A stretch of 64,000 nucleotides of DNA, taken from Okapia johnstoni. Its lineage: Eukaryota; Chordata; Mammalia; Artiodactyla; Giraffidae. The notes beneath the pieces were generated by a model. That model had not been told where the DNA came from. It made no database searches and worked only from the letters and a program-made list of their open reading frames with translations. The stretch lies in NCBI GenBank assembly GCA_024291935.2, contig CM044311.1:22777001-22841000 (forward strand). The letters are read 5' to 3'. How positions within the stretch are numbered: the stretch's first letter is position 1; every line of letters begins with the position of its first letter. This document shows, piece after piece, positions 1 to 11,865 of this stretch. Both the position numbers and the translations under genes were made by a program.

Positions 1-2604
1 TTCAGTGTTCAGCCTTTTATACTGTCCAGCTCTCACAACCATATGTGACTACGGGAAAAAACCATAGCTTTGACTACATGGACATTCGTAAGCAAAGCAG
101 TATCTCTACTTTTTAATATGCTGTCTAGGTTGGTCATTGCTTTTCTCCAAGGAGCAAGTGTTTTTTAATTTCATGGCTGCAGTCACCGTCCAAGTGATTT
201 TGGAGCCCAAGAAAATAAAGTCTGTCCTGTTTCCATTGATTCCCCATCTATTTGCCATGAAGTGATGAGACTGAGTGCCACGATCTTAATTTTGAATATT
301 GAGTTTTAAGACAACATTTTCATTCCCCTCTTTCACCTTCATCAGTAGGCTGTTTAGTTCCTTTTCACTTTCTGCCATAAGGGTGGTGTCGTCTGTATAT
401 CTGAGGTTAATGATATTTCTCCCAGCAATCTTGATTCCAGCTTGTGGTTCATCCAGTCCAACATTTTGTGTGGTGTAATCTGCATAAAAGTTAAATAGGC
501 CAGATGACAATATACAGCCTTGACCTACTCCTTTCCAAATTTGAAACCAGTCTGTTGTTCCATGTCCAGTTCCAACTGTTGCTTCTTGACCTGAATACAG
601 GTTTCACAGGAGGCAGGTAAGGTGGTCTGGTATTCCCATCTCTTTCTGAAGTTTCCATAGTTTGTTGTGATATACATAGTCAAAGGCTTTAGTGTACTTA
701 GTGAAGGAGAATTAGATGTTTTTTCTGGGATACTCTAGCTTTTTTGATGATCCAGTGGATGTTGCCAATTTGATCTCTGGTTCCTCTGCCTTTTCTAAAT
801 CCAATTTGTACATGTGGAAGTTCTCAGTTCAGGTACTGTTTGTTGAAGGCCTAGCTTTAAGGATTGTGAGCATTAATTTGCTAGCATGTGAAATGAGTGT
901 AATTGTGTGGTAATTTGAACATTCTTTGGCCTTACCCTTCTTTGGATTGGAATGAATATTGGACTACTTCAGTTCTCTGGCAACCAGTGAGCTTTCCAAA
1001 TTTATTGGCATATTGAATGCAGCACTTTAATAGCATCATCTTTTAGGATCTGAAATAGATCAGCTGGAATTCCATCACCTCCACTAGCTTTGTTTATAGT
1101 GATGGCTTCCAAAGGCTCACTTGACTTCATACTCCAAGATGTCTGGCTCTAGGTGAGTGATCACACCATCGTGGTTATTTGGGACATTAAGATTTTTTTG
1201 TATAGTTCTTCTGAGTATTTTTGCCAACTCTTCTTAATATATTTTGCTTCTGTTAGGTCCATACCATTTCTGTCCTTTCCCATCTTTGCATGAAATTTTC
1301 CCTTTGTATCTCTAACTTTCTTGAAGAGATCTCTAGTCTTTCCCATTCTACAGGTTTCCTTCATTTCTTTGAATTGTTCACCTTCTTATATCTCTTTGCT
1401 ATTCTTTGGAACTCTGCATTCAGATGAATATATCTTTCCTTTTGTCCTTGGCCTCCTTTAGCTCCTCTTCATTTCTCAGCTATTTTTAAGGCCTCCCCAG
1501 ACAATCATTTTCCTTTTTTCCATTACTTTTTCTTGGGGATGGTTTTGATCACCACCTCCTGTACAATGTTATGAATCTCCACCCACAGTTCTTCAGGCAC
1601 TTTGTCTATCAGATATAATCTCTTGGATCTATTTGTTACTTTCACTGTATAATTGTAACAGATTTTATTTAGGTCATACCTGAATGGCCTAGTGGTTTTC
1701 CTTACATTCTTAAATTTAAGCCTAAATTTGGCAATAAGGAGTTCATGATCTGAGCCACAATCAACTCCTGGTCTTGTTTTTGCTGACTGTATAGAGATTC
1801 TCCATCTTCAGTACAAAGAACATAATCAATCTGATTTTGGTACTGACCATTTGGTGATGTCCATGTGTAGTCATCTCTTGTGCTGTTGGAAGAGGGTGTT
1901 TGCTATGACCAGTGTATTCTCTTGGCAAAACTCTGTTAGCCTTTGCCCTGCCTCATTGTGTACTCCAAAATCAAACTTGCCTGTTACTCCATGTATCTCT
2001 TGATTTCCTACTTTTGCATTCCAGTTCCCTATGGTGAAAAGGACTTTTTTTTTTTTTTCCGGTGTTAGTTCTAGAAGGTCTTATAGGTCTTCATAGAACC
2101 ATTCAACTTCAGCTTCTTCAGCATCAGTGGTTGGGCATATACTTGGATTACTGTGATATTTAATGGTTTGTCTTGGAAATGGACAGAGATCATTCTATTG
2201 TTTTTGAGACTGCAACCAAGTGCTGCATTTTGGAGTCTTTTGTTGACTATGAGGGATACTCTATTTCTTCTAAGGGATTCTTGCCCACAGTAGTAGATAT
2301 GATTGCCATCTGAATTAAATTCGCCCATTCCAGTCCATTTTAGTTCACTGATTCCTAAAATGTTGATGTTTACTCTTGCCATCTCCTGTTTGACCACTTT
2401 CAATTTACCTTGATTCCTCAACCTAACATTCCAGGTTCCTATGCAATATTCATTCTTTACAGCATTGAAATTTACTTTCACCACCAGACACATCCACAAC
2501 TGGGCATTGTTTCCATTTTGGCTCAGTCTTTTCATTCCTTCTGTAGCTATTCGTCTGCTCTTCTCCAGTAGCATGTTGGACACCTGGCAACCTGGGGCAT
2601 TCAT
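1..2604 (-). pseudogene. BovB endonuclease/reverse transcriptase ORF remnant
   Basis: This is the dead polyprotein of the LINE above, which in a live element would nick target DNA (APE-type endonuclease) and copy its RNA at the nick. The largest surviving open piece is 177 codons (2604-2071) and holds the N-terminal endonuclease with the catalytic-region sequence GISELKWTG. Other readable pieces lie at 1364-1161 (linker, with KTRDLFKKVRDTKGKF) and 510-286 (RT palm). The RT active-site motif, normally YADD, reads YTDD at 388-399, so the second position has changed (A to T) while both aspartates remain. Frame changes separate the pieces, so no full product is possible. Confidence 0.9.
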
Positions 2605-2655
2605 CTTTCAGTCTTTCAGTATTATATTTTTTGCCTTTTTATACTGTTCATGGCA
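1..2655 (-). mobile_element. BovB (RTE-type LINE), long copy, 3' end cut off by the window edge
   Basis: Read on the minus strand, this runs from the BovB 5' leader through the endonuclease (about 2604-2071) to the reverse transcriptase and into the C-terminal domain at position 1. It is recognised by remembered BovB coding motifs such as GISELKWTGMGEFNS in the endonuclease and RY-x-DDTTLMAESE in the RT. An A-run (T-run on the plus strand) near 2047-2059 interrupts the endonuclease-RT interval. The 5' end meets an oppositely oriented BovB leader at about 2655 (next entry but one), so the element looks 5'-inverted. The family is certain; the subfamily is not resolved. Confidence 0.95.
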
Positions 2656-3925
2656 GAATAGAAGGACATGTGCTCATCTTCTCCTGTGAGAACACTAAAA
2701 TTGCAACTAGCTGCTGAAGAACCATTGACAGGAGAATGTTGGAACCCATCCAAAAAAAAAAAAAATACCCCATGACTAATGGCAAAGGGGAAGCCACAAC
2801 AAGAAGATAAGAGGGACACAATCATGTTTAAAATCAAACTCATACCTGCCAGAGACTCTTGGAGGGCACAAACAAAACTTTGTCTGTACAAGGACTGAGG
2901 GAAGGGAGCAGTGACCCCCACAAGAGACTGAGCCAGACCTGTCTTTGAGTGAGGGTCTCCTATGGAGGCATGAGTCAGCAGTGGCCTGCTGGAGGGACAG
3001 AAGTTCTGGCAACAGCAGTCCTGGGAGGTGCAGCATATGGCATAAGTCCTCCTGAAGGACGTCACCATTAGCCCCAGTATAGAGCCACCCGGAAAGTGAC
3101 TCACAAAGTGGAAAACAATTATACCAATGAAGTTCTCAACACTGTTGTGAAAGTTCTAGGCTCCACAATAGATGTCCTAACCTGGGGATCCTGAAAAGGG
3201 ACTAAGTATCCCCAGGGAATCTGATTTTGAAGGTCAGCAGGATTTGATTACAGAACTTCTACAAGGACTAGGGAAACAAAGACTCTTGGAAGGTACAATC
3301 AAAACCCTGTGTGCACCAGAACCCAGGAGAAAGAAACAGTAATCCCACAAGAGACTGAGCCAGACTTGCCTGTGTGTGCTTGGAAGTCTCTGGTGGAGGC
3401 CTGGGTCTACAGTGGCCTTCTGTGGGATCAGGGGCACTGATTACAGAAGTTCTGGAAGGCCTGGCATGCTAGGATAAGTCCTTTTGAAGGAGTTCAGCAT
3501 TACTACCATTACCCCTACCACAGTTTGGCCTCAGGCCAAACTACAGGGAGGGAACACAGCCCCACCTATCAGCAGAAAATTGGATTAAAGGTTAACTGAG
3601 CATGGCCATGCCCACCAGAAAAAGACCCAGTTTTCCCCACAGCCAGTTCCTCCCACCAGGAAGCTTTCACAAGCCTCTTATCCTCATTCATCAGAGGGAA
3701 GACAGAGTGAAAACCATTGTCACACAAAACTTACCAAACTGATCACATGGACTACAACCTTGCCTAACTCAGTGGAACTATGAGCCATGCCAGGTAGGGC
3801 CACCCAAGACGGACACGTCATGGTGGAGAGTTCTGACAAAACGTGGTCCATCAGAGAAGTGAATGGGAAACCACTTCAGCATTCTTGACTTGAGAATGCC
3901 ATGAACAGTATGAAAAGTCAAAGCT
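2656..3925 (+). mobile_element. Inverted 5' leader of the same BovB
   Basis: This is a plus-oriented stretch of the leader found upstream of ruminant LINE ORFs as I remember them. It ends at 3897-3917 with the segment containing GCCATGAACAGTATG. The minus-strand body starts in the same segment at 2635-2655, so the two are inverted copies over 21 bp (20 of 21 match). The layout fits one insertion whose 5' part was copied in the opposite direction (twin priming). Inside are two related blocks (2853-3081 and 3281-3515) about 428 bp apart. Open frames here (160 and 86 codons on the minus strand) are incidental. Confidence 0.7.
2853..3515 (+). repeat. Two diverged tandem units in the LINE leader
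   Basis: The block starting GACTCTTGGAGGGCACAAAC at 2853 recurs as GACTCTTGGAAGGTACAATC at 3281. Both continue through matching landmarks: a CAGTGACC/CAGTAATCC block, CACAAGAGACTGAGCCAGAC, a CAGTGGCCT block, and ATAAGTCCT-x-x-TGAAGGA. The period is about 428 bp. Repeated leader monomers are a known promoter layout in some LINE families; whether these units had promoter activity is inference. Confidence 0.75.
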
Positions 3926-5361
3926 AGCCAACCATAATACAGAGAACAGCTGAAAACTCGACAGTAAAATAAATCCTCATTAGTTGGTTAGCTCAAGCAT
4001 GTCTGTACTTTGTAAAACCCCAAAAGGGTAATATAGCACCAAACACATTTCCATTAGTAGTATTTGAACCTCTTCTAAACTTTATGAGCTATAATATTTC
4101 TCCTACGAAGAATTAATAGCATTTTATGATTTTTTAAAAAGGCGTAACTCTGTTTCTCAAATGGTCTGGAACATACATATATGTTCTAAATGATTTCTTC
4201 TTGTGGTTCTAAGACTTTTGATTTATTGAGAGAAATACTGAACTTCTAGGATTTCAAATTTCATACAATCATTGCCTGAACTGACATTAAACTGTTCCTT
4301 TGGTTTTTAAAACCTTGGAAGCATCTGATTAATGGGTTTTCTGTTATCTCTTCTAAGATTCCCTGCTTTATCTCTAAAATACCTCTGTGTATGAAGTAGT
4401 AATTTAAGTGTTTATGATATCTTAGCTGATAGTTCATTTGGTATTATTGCCTTATTTATTTAAATAAGAGAGTCTGAAATACACAGGGAAAATTATCTTT
4501 CTATATATGTTGTCTTTAATCATTTCTTCTGCTGTTCTCATTTCTTCCCTGATTGGCAAAGCATCATTCACTTTCTATGCACTTCTAGATGGTGATTCCA
4601 AAAGCCTCAAACTCTTACTTAAATATCAAAAACAATAATCAGTAAGATTTGTCCATATATTTCTGACATATTGTTCTTATATTCCTGTCACCCAATATAG
4701 TTCCAATATTCAATGGGTGCACAATTGTACTATAATGACTGACTGAGTGAATGAATGAATTTCTACAGTCTTTTTCTGAGATCCATTATTTTAATATTTT
4801 TTACATCCTTATTTGATGATATTAGCTTTCAAGCTCTCAACCTAGATTTCAAAATAGACCTTAGTTTTACAATTAGCAATATTTTTTCTTCTTTCTTTGT
4901 AGCATCAATTAATGTAGACACTAACCAAGTAATGAAGTCAGTGTTGGAAACCTCAGGGCCAAATTTTATTGATCACAAATACAACATGCCCTAAGCAGAT
5001 ACTGATCAACATGATGCTCTCAAGTATGTAAGCGTTTCTACCAAAACACAGATTATGTTTGAAAAATTAAAACAGAATTTTTACTTCAGTTCTTTAAATT
5101 ACCTGGAATAAACCCTTTACAATCTGGCACATACTTCACATGAATGAAGTTGGCAAGATTTCCCAGACAGCTTGTCATTAGAGACCTAGCCACCATCTGC
5201 CCCACTGCAGTGGGGTAAAGCACTTGTAACATGGATTGAATAAATCTAGGTTACAGCTTGAATTCCCTCACATGTCCCCGATGAACTGAGCCAAATTAAT
5301 TAGCATACATGCATTTTAATTCCCAAAGTTATACAATATGCAAAGTCACATCTATATGCTA
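3926..5361. other. Unique AT-rich sequence
   Basis: I see no gene or recognisable repeat. A short GACTGACTGAGTGAATGAAT run at about 4737-4760 is the only low-complexity feature. An open frame of 79 codons at 4755-4994 has no recognisable composition or motif. Confidence 0.6.
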
Positions 5362-5370
5362 CATATGTCA

Positions 5371-5606
5371 TGCTGCTGCTGCTGCTAAGTCGCTTCAGTC
5401 GTGTCTGACTCTGTGCGACCCCTTAGACGGAAGCCCACCAGGCTCCTCCGTCCCTGGGATTCTCCAGGCAAGAACACTGGAGTGGGTTGCCATTTCCTTC
5501 TCCAATGCGTGAAAGTGAAAAGTGAAAGTGAAGTCGCTCAGTCATGTCCAACTCTCAGCGACCCCATGGACTGCAGCCTACCAGGCTCTGCCGTCCATGG
5601 GATTTT
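5371..5606 (-). mobile_element. BOV-A2 dimeric SINE
   Basis: In reverse orientation it begins with the GCT array that represents the (AGC)n tail, followed by two tandem BovA monomers joined by the GTGAAAAGTGAAAGTGAA linker. Direct repeats CATATGTCAT at 5362-5371 and 5607-5616 are a clear target-site duplication. The first few tens of bases of the consensus 5' end are missing. BOV-A2 is bovid-specific in my knowledge. Confidence 0.95.
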
Positions 5607-6084
5607 CATATGTCATAGGAGGACTTAATAGTTTAAGTAAATAGGACCAACATACATAAAATGTGAAAATACTATACAATGTTTTATTATCATTTAGAAT
5701 AGTGTAGTTAAGGTCTTTTCTCATGGAAAAATCATGAGAAACCTATGACTATTTTATAAATTGCTTTATAAATAATTTCCAAAAGCACAAGATATTTTTT
5801 AAATGCCACTTTTTGCTGTTGTCATTGTTCTTTTCTGACATTTTAAACGAAAGGTGACATTTTGTAACTAAAGTTATTTGGGACACACAATAGTCCAAAG
5901 TGTATTTTGTATTTATTGATAATACTATTCAGAGAATATTATTCTCATCAAAATACTTTCATATCCTTTATTATAGTTTGTTTTCATCAAGCAACTCTAA
6001 TATTATTATATAAGAGACCTAGTCCCAGGAATTTTAACTGTATCATGATGATACTGTGAATATTTGTTTGGTACTTATTTGTGC

Positions 6085-6232
6085 CATTCTAAAATTTTTA
6101 TAAACATTAACTCAACTAATCATCATGACCCTATGAAATAAATATAATTATCCCCATTTTAAAGATAAGAATCAATTCACAGAGGATAGATAACTTGCCC
6201 CAGTTCACTAGAAACCCGTAGTAAGTCATGCT
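6085..6232 (+). mobile_element. MIR SINE fragment
   Basis: The stretch TTATCCCCATTTTAAAGATAAG, then CACAGAGGATAGATAACTTGCCC and GTAGTAAGTCATG, follows the MIR core and 3' region. It is strongly diverged, as expected for this pre-eutherian family. Confidence 0.7.
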
Positions 6233-6879
6233 CTTTTACTTGACTTAAGGTCGCAGTTGATCTGAAGTGGCATATAGATTCCCTGATACATCACAGGATT
6301 GATGGGAAAATATGACATAGTAGATATAAAGATATAAGTTGATAAACTATTATAAATAGCACAATTTTCCAGAAGAATAAATTGTCAGGCAAATAAGTTA
6401 GGTGGTTTCTCCAGAGACAACTGGATAATTAGTGACAGAATCAGAATCAGAATTCAATTTAAGCACTCCCACCACACCGATCTGGCTATCAGGTAAAGTA
6501 GAAAAAGAAAACAGCTTTTCCAATGGCTGCATAAGCAACAGTGTAGGACAAAAATCTATTTTTTCAGGGTGAAGAGGAGGGATCATGCGGAATGCAGAAA
6601 ATACTTTAGCAAATTAATCTATTTTGTATGCTAATATTATTTTAGTTAAAATTTCTTAAGGTTTTGGGAGATGACATTTATGCTTTTGAACATTACTTTT
6701 TAAGTTTGCATGCCACCATCAATGGGAATAGTTTAAATTCATGAATGGCTGTTAAGAAATCTGTCGGGCACTTGATACATTCCCTAATAAAATAGTTTTA
6801 ATTTTGATCTTGCCTTTAATCTTTCTTTAGTAAAGGCATTTTGCAAAATTAAAAATATATATTTATTCAAAAAATGATG
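6233..6879. other. Unique sequence
   Basis: No gene or repeat recognised. A 62-codon minus-strand open frame at 6586-6398 shows no family motif and is probably chance. Confidence 0.55.
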
Positions 6880-7005
6880 TCCATTTCCTTTTTTGTGGCC
6901 ACACCTTGAGACCTGTAGAATGTTAGTTACCTGACCAGGGATCGAATCCATGAACCTTACAGTGGAAGCACGGAGTCAACCACTCGACCACCAGGGAAGT
7001 CCCAG
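6880..7005 (-). mobile_element. CHR-type tRNA-derived SINE fragment
   Basis: The reverse-oriented phrases CTGACCAGGGATCGAA, AGTGGAAGCACGGAGTC and CACCAGGGAAGTCCC are the B-box and 5' end of the cetartiodactyl CHR SINE. The 3' part is short. Confidence 0.85.
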
Positions 7006-7330
7006 AAGATGGTGCTCTAATCTTAACAAATGCCTTGCACAAATATTGTTCTGTTGTGTTTCCTATTGCAAAAAGCCACTTTTAGGAAAACCAAAAGGTT
7101 TATGGTTATATCTCAAAATGCTAAATAGTTATTTTTCTCAAAAAATACATCTATTTCAAACACATTATCTTCTAGAAGAAACAGAATGTAGGTGATGGTA
7201 TCACTGTTTAAATGATAGTGTCATTCTGTGTATTTTGTATGTCTGTGTGTGTCTGTGTGACAAACAAATACAGCTAAAATTTTTCATAAGGTAATTGCTG
7301 TTTGCAAGGGGAAAAATGTGAGCTCACATA

Positions 7331-7525
7331 ACATAATTGTTGTTGTTGCTGCTATTTAGTTGCTAATTCATGCCTGACTCTTTGTGACCCCATAGACTGA
7401 TCCCCTGGAGGAGGAAGTGGCAACCCACTCCAGTATTCTTGCCTGGGAAATCCCATGGACGGAGGAGCCTGGCAGACTACAGTCCATGGGGTCACAAAGA
7501 GTCTGACAAGACTGAGCGATTATCA
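7331..7525. mobile_element. Head-to-head BovA pieces forming an inverted pair
   Basis: A minus-oriented BovA 3' end with a GTT-rich start (7331-7398) abuts a plus-oriented BovA monomer (7399-7525). Both contain the GACTC-x-TTGTGACCCCAT block in opposite directions, so the two arms can pair. It may be two insertions or one rearranged SINE. Confidence 0.75.
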
Positions 7526-7529
7526 CTCA

Positions 7530-7597
7530 CTCACTCATATATATAAACATATACATATATATATACACACATATATATATATATACATATATACATA
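7530..7597. repeat. AT/ACAT microsatellite
   Basis: A run of ATAT and ATACAC units separates the BovA pair from the following Bov-tA. Confidence 0.9.
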
Positions 7598-7812
7598 GGC
7601 TTCCCAGGTGGCACCAGTGGTAAAGAACCTGCCTGCCAACGTAGGAGGCTTAGGAGATGGTGACTCGATCCCTGGGTTGGGAAGATCCCCTGGAGAAAGG
7701 CATGGCAATTCACTCCAATATTCTTCCCTGAAAAAGCCCTTGGACAGAGGGCTGAAGGGCTACAGGCCATCAGGTCGCAATAAGAGGGACACTACTAAAG
7801 TGACTTAGCACA
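7598..7812 (+). mobile_element. Bov-tA SINE, full length
   Basis: It has the tRNA-like head (GGCTTCCCAGGTGGCACCAGTGGTAAAGAAC with a B-box-like GACTCGATCCC) and the BovA tail ending AGTGACTTAGCACAC. Microsatellites flank it on both sides. Confidence 0.93.
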
Positions 7813-7886
7813 CACGCATATATATATATGTATATATGTATATATATAAATATGTATATATACACACATACACACACAAACACATA
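7813..7886. repeat. TA/TATG and CA microsatellite
   Basis: A compound TATATATG and ACACAC array directly follows the 3' end of the Bov-tA, a common place for such arrays to grow. Confidence 0.9.
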
Positions 7887-9541
7887 CCTATATATTCTTT
7901 AAAGTTCTCTCTGACATTAATCTATAAAATGCTATTCCACAGCATGCATATAAATTAAATTAGATGGTCTGTGTGATACTAGCAAATTCAATGCTTAAAA
8001 TCAGAAAGTTTTACACTTTGCTAATACCACCCTAATGCTGAACAATCACAACACTGAGCCATTATGAAGAATATCTAATGATTTCTTCAAAGGAAGATAA
8101 TAGATTTTTACGAACATTAGCTGCTTGCAAAGCATAATATCCTACATGGATTATGAGCAATACTGTTGCATACCATTTTCTCCCTCAAACACATTTTCTG
8201 CCTCTTAAAATATTTCTGCTCCAGATGTCTCCCTGGATGAGCATCGTCTGAGGATGGCTGTGGTGGCATGCTCTTTCTCTGTTCATACAGAAACATTTTC
8301 TTTTTTTCTTTTTGAAATATGGGTTGCAAATGCCTCAGGGAAAAATTTATCACCAGCCCTTTGAGTATTGGGTTTGCCCAAAATTTGAATTTTCAGTTTG
8401 CATAAACATTTAATTTGAAGAATAAACATTCTAGATACAAAGCTAAAAGAGATGAGAAAGCTTTCTACCCTCTCTCTCGTACAATGCCAAACCTGAGATG
8501 ATTGGTCAATAAAGGTTGTCAACATTAGGAAATAGTCTCATATGAAGGAAATTGGGAATCTAATTTCATTTATTTCCATTGTATCTAGAGATTACAAATG
8601 CTCCCATTATCTGTTGTAATGACCCACCAAGGGGAATTGCTCTTAGAAGATCATGCCATGCGATTGAAGCCTTTATCAGCATTATGATATGAGAAGCTGC
8701 TACTTTGTAGCCCTAGGAAATTGAGGTAAACAACTCTGAACTTCCAGTTGATTATGTTAGGGAAAAATGGCCATCTTATTACAACTCTTTACAAGAATGT
8801 TGCCTTCATGTTTGTACTAAAATGACTAAAGCTTCAAATTTTGTATGTTTTACCTTCTTGAAAAGGGCTTAGATGTAGGCAGGAGTTAAGATAATGCTAA
8901 TGTCAAGAGGCAAACACTGAAATGCCTCCATTTTATTCAATTGAAAACAAAAACTGCCTCCTAAAATTAAATTTACAGCTTGAAACCAAAATATTTATGA
9001 TTCTAAACATGTCTATGATTTCACCTTGCTCTGCTTTCTTATTTTCATATATAATGATAGTCTTCTCCTATAGTATCTTTATATAAAAAATAAATTCTAC
9101 TCCAAAATTAAATGCTATTTCAAAATTTCTAATAAACACTTTCAGAAGAACACTCGGATAAGAAAAAACTGAATTTAAATATTTTGACCAGAAAATAATG
9201 ATATAAACCAAGTAGTTTTCTTATGTTTTGTCCCAACGATGAATTTTTATTGCTGACTTCTATACTGAATGAAGGTAACTGATATCCATTTTGTAAATTT
9301 ATCATAGTGATGTGGTTTTTAGTTTTAAGGAATAAAATGCATTGAATAAATATTTCAAAGTATTTTAATCAAATAGAAGTTTTTTCAAAAGCCCTGTTGT
9401 GTTATTTTTGTATCTGAAATTCAGCATAAAACTAAATATGAATACTGCTTTAAAAAAAACACTTAAACCATAACTATATTGCATGCTTTGATGAATAAAG
9501 TTTATTTTTTCATTAATGCTGTTCATTAGGATAATATAAAA
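7887..9541. other. Unique AT-rich sequence
   Basis: No gene or repeat recognised. Two overlapping minus-strand frames of 78-80 codons (8117-8525) lack motifs and are not supported as genes. Confidence 0.6.
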
Positions 9542-9542
9542 A

Positions 9543-9750
9543 AGCGTGTTAGTTGCTCAGTCATGTCTGACTCTTTGTGACCCCATGAACCGTAGGCTGT
9601 CAGGTTTCTCTGTCCATGGAATTCTCCAGGGAAGAATACAGGAGTAGGTAGCCATTTCCTTCTCCAAGCAATCTTTCCAATCTTGGGATCAAACCCTGGT
9701 CTCCTACACTGCAAGTGATTTCTTTATCATCTGAGACCCTAGGGGAAACA
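9543..9750 (-). mobile_element. Bov-tA SINE
   Basis: Reverse orientation: GTTAGTTGCTCAGTCATGTC at the 3' end, the TGGAATTCTCCAGG core, then a decayed tRNA-like head with GGGATCAAACCC and TCATCTGAGACCC. Confidence 0.93.
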
Positions 9751-9751
9751 G

Positions 9752-10680
9752 TACAGCAAATTGAATTTACCTTTAATTAAAATTTCTTAAAAGGCAAGTC
9801 TCAAATTAATTTGGAGAATAGTAAACCTTGAACTGACAGCTGCCCAAAAAGAACATGGGCTTTGATGAGGAGAAAAAAAATGTATATGAAATAGATGCTG
9901 TTAATCTGGGAAACAAATTTTACTTAAACACAAGCTTGGGGCTGTGAATTTAGCTAAAAGATCATTTAAATGGAAACTTGTTCAGAGGTTTGGAAGTTGG
10001 GGTTCTGATTTTAACAAGAATTGAAAATTCTACTTTGAGTTGAAATGTTAGAAAGAGAGCAGTCACAATGTTCATAATTATGCCATCATTTGCTATGGAA
10101 TAGTTAACTATGCTGAGAGTTTTCGGTTCTACCTTACCTACGGCCATAGAAAGTAGCTAGGTAGAACTTTTCTTCAGAAGATAAAATGATATGAAACCTT
10201 AAAAAATGTGAAACCACAGTGACAGTATGTGCTGATCCCTCAGGGCTCCCTGCAGGATTAAACCCTCTCCTAAATGGGCTTCCTGACTAATGAAAGGATT
10301 ATGGAATTACGCAGTCATGCCCATTACAGCTGTATTATTTCTGCTCATTCTCCTGAAAATACCAACCATGTGCCTCCAGAAATAGGATTAAATATCATTC
10401 AGCAATTAATGACTCAGAAAGCAGAGAAACCAGGCTTCGAAACATAAATAATGAATAGCAGTCTCAGGTGAACAGGTTTGTTCTTAAGGAAAACAAAACA
10501 AAAAGGAGAGAATCACTGAAAACGGACAAAGAGCATGCAGAAGTTGTGTTAAAACAAAATTGTCTGCTTAACTCTTAATTGTCTATCCTAAAAACTTCCA
10601 ACTCTGGCAAAGTGCCTAAGTTAAAGATTCTGTTGCTATTCTGATATTATGCAAGATAGGGAAACATGAAGGCTCCAGAT
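9752..10680. other. Unique sequence
   Basis: No gene recognised. The part at about 10200-10460 is less AT-rich than its surroundings and contains a perfect AP-1-type TGACTCA at 10411-10417 or within two bases of it. Conservation cannot be judged from one sequence. Confidence 0.5.
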
Positions 10681-10685
10681 TTGTT

Positions 10686-10725
10686 AAATGCACACATACA
10701 CACACACATGCACACACACAATAAA
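10686..10725. repeat. CA microsatellite
   Basis: An interrupted (CA)n tract. Confidence 0.9.
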
Positions 10726-11397
10726 ATGATGCCTGTGGATATTACTTTAATTTATTATTATTATGTGTTATTAGTTTATCAGATATACTGTGAGCAAAAC
10801 AATCCTGAATAAAGTGTCTTATAAACACTGCAGTGTCATAGCTTAAATCCAAAATTCTGGAGTTTAATAGACTTTATTTTGAAAATGCTTACAAAAGTAG
10901 AAAACAGTTGCCTTTCAATAGTTTATATCAATAATTACATTATATGAAAACTGTACCCAGTTTCATAAGTGAAGATAAAATTAACTATAAACATAATAAA
11001 TTATTTTGAAAATATCTCATTTATCAAAATTGACACTTTTATGTATTAACGGTGTTACGTATTTTAGATATTAAAAATCTCTGAAAAATATATTTTTATA
11101 AAGGATCATTGTGGAAACATAGAGAGCCATCTTCACTTTATATTTTAGTTGACTTAGCAACTGTTTGTTTTTCATTTATTATCTAAATAAATCTTCATAT
11201 TTTAGATCTTTTATGTCTATTGACTTTATTGAAATTCTCTCTCATGGGAAAGAGAACCCATGAAGTTTCTTAATATCTATCTTCACATGAATACTAGAAA
11301 TCATAAAAGGGAATTGAGTTCAATCTCATTTTATTTTACTTACAAATGGATATGAGGAGATCATTATGTAATACAAATATATTTGTTGTTTAAGAGA
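10726..11397. other. Unique AT-rich sequence
   Basis: No gene or repeat recognised. Confidence 0.55.
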
Positions 11398-11865
11398 ATT
11401 GTTGTTGTTGTTGTTGTTGCTCAGTCGCTAAGTCATGTCCAACTGTTTGTGACCCCGTGGACTGTAGCACACCAGGCTCTTCTGTTTGCCATTTTTGTCC
11501 AAGGATGGCTCAAATTCATGTTCATTGCGTTAGTGATGCTATCATCTCATCCTCTGCTGCCCTCTTCTTTTCCCTTCAATCCTTCCAGCATCAGGGTCTT
11601 TTCCAAAGAGTTAGCTCTTTACATCAGTTGGCCATAGTATTGCTTCAGCCTTAGCATCAGTCCTTCCAATGAATATTCAGGGTTTACTTCCTTTAGGGCT
11701 GACTGGTCTGATCTCCTTGCTATCCAAGGGATTCTCAAGAGTCTTCTCCAGGACCACAATTTGAAAGCATTGATTCTTTGGTGCTTAGCCTTCTTTATGG
11801 TCCAGCTCTCACATCCACATGTGACTACTGGAAAAATCATAGTTTTGACTACATGTATATTTTTT
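11398..11865 (-). mobile_element. BovB 3' end, 5'-truncated
   Basis: In reverse orientation it starts with a (GTT)7 array, the simple-repeat tail of the element, and continues into the C-terminal coding region. The minus-strand frame at 11840-11619 still reads CESWTIKKAKHQRINAFKLW, the typical BovB C-terminal block. It stops after the VVTCGCESW region. Confidence 0.93.

Noticed and set aside
2622..3104. 160-codon minus-strand open frame
   Set aside because: It lies antisense in the inverted LINE leader and crosses the inversion joint.
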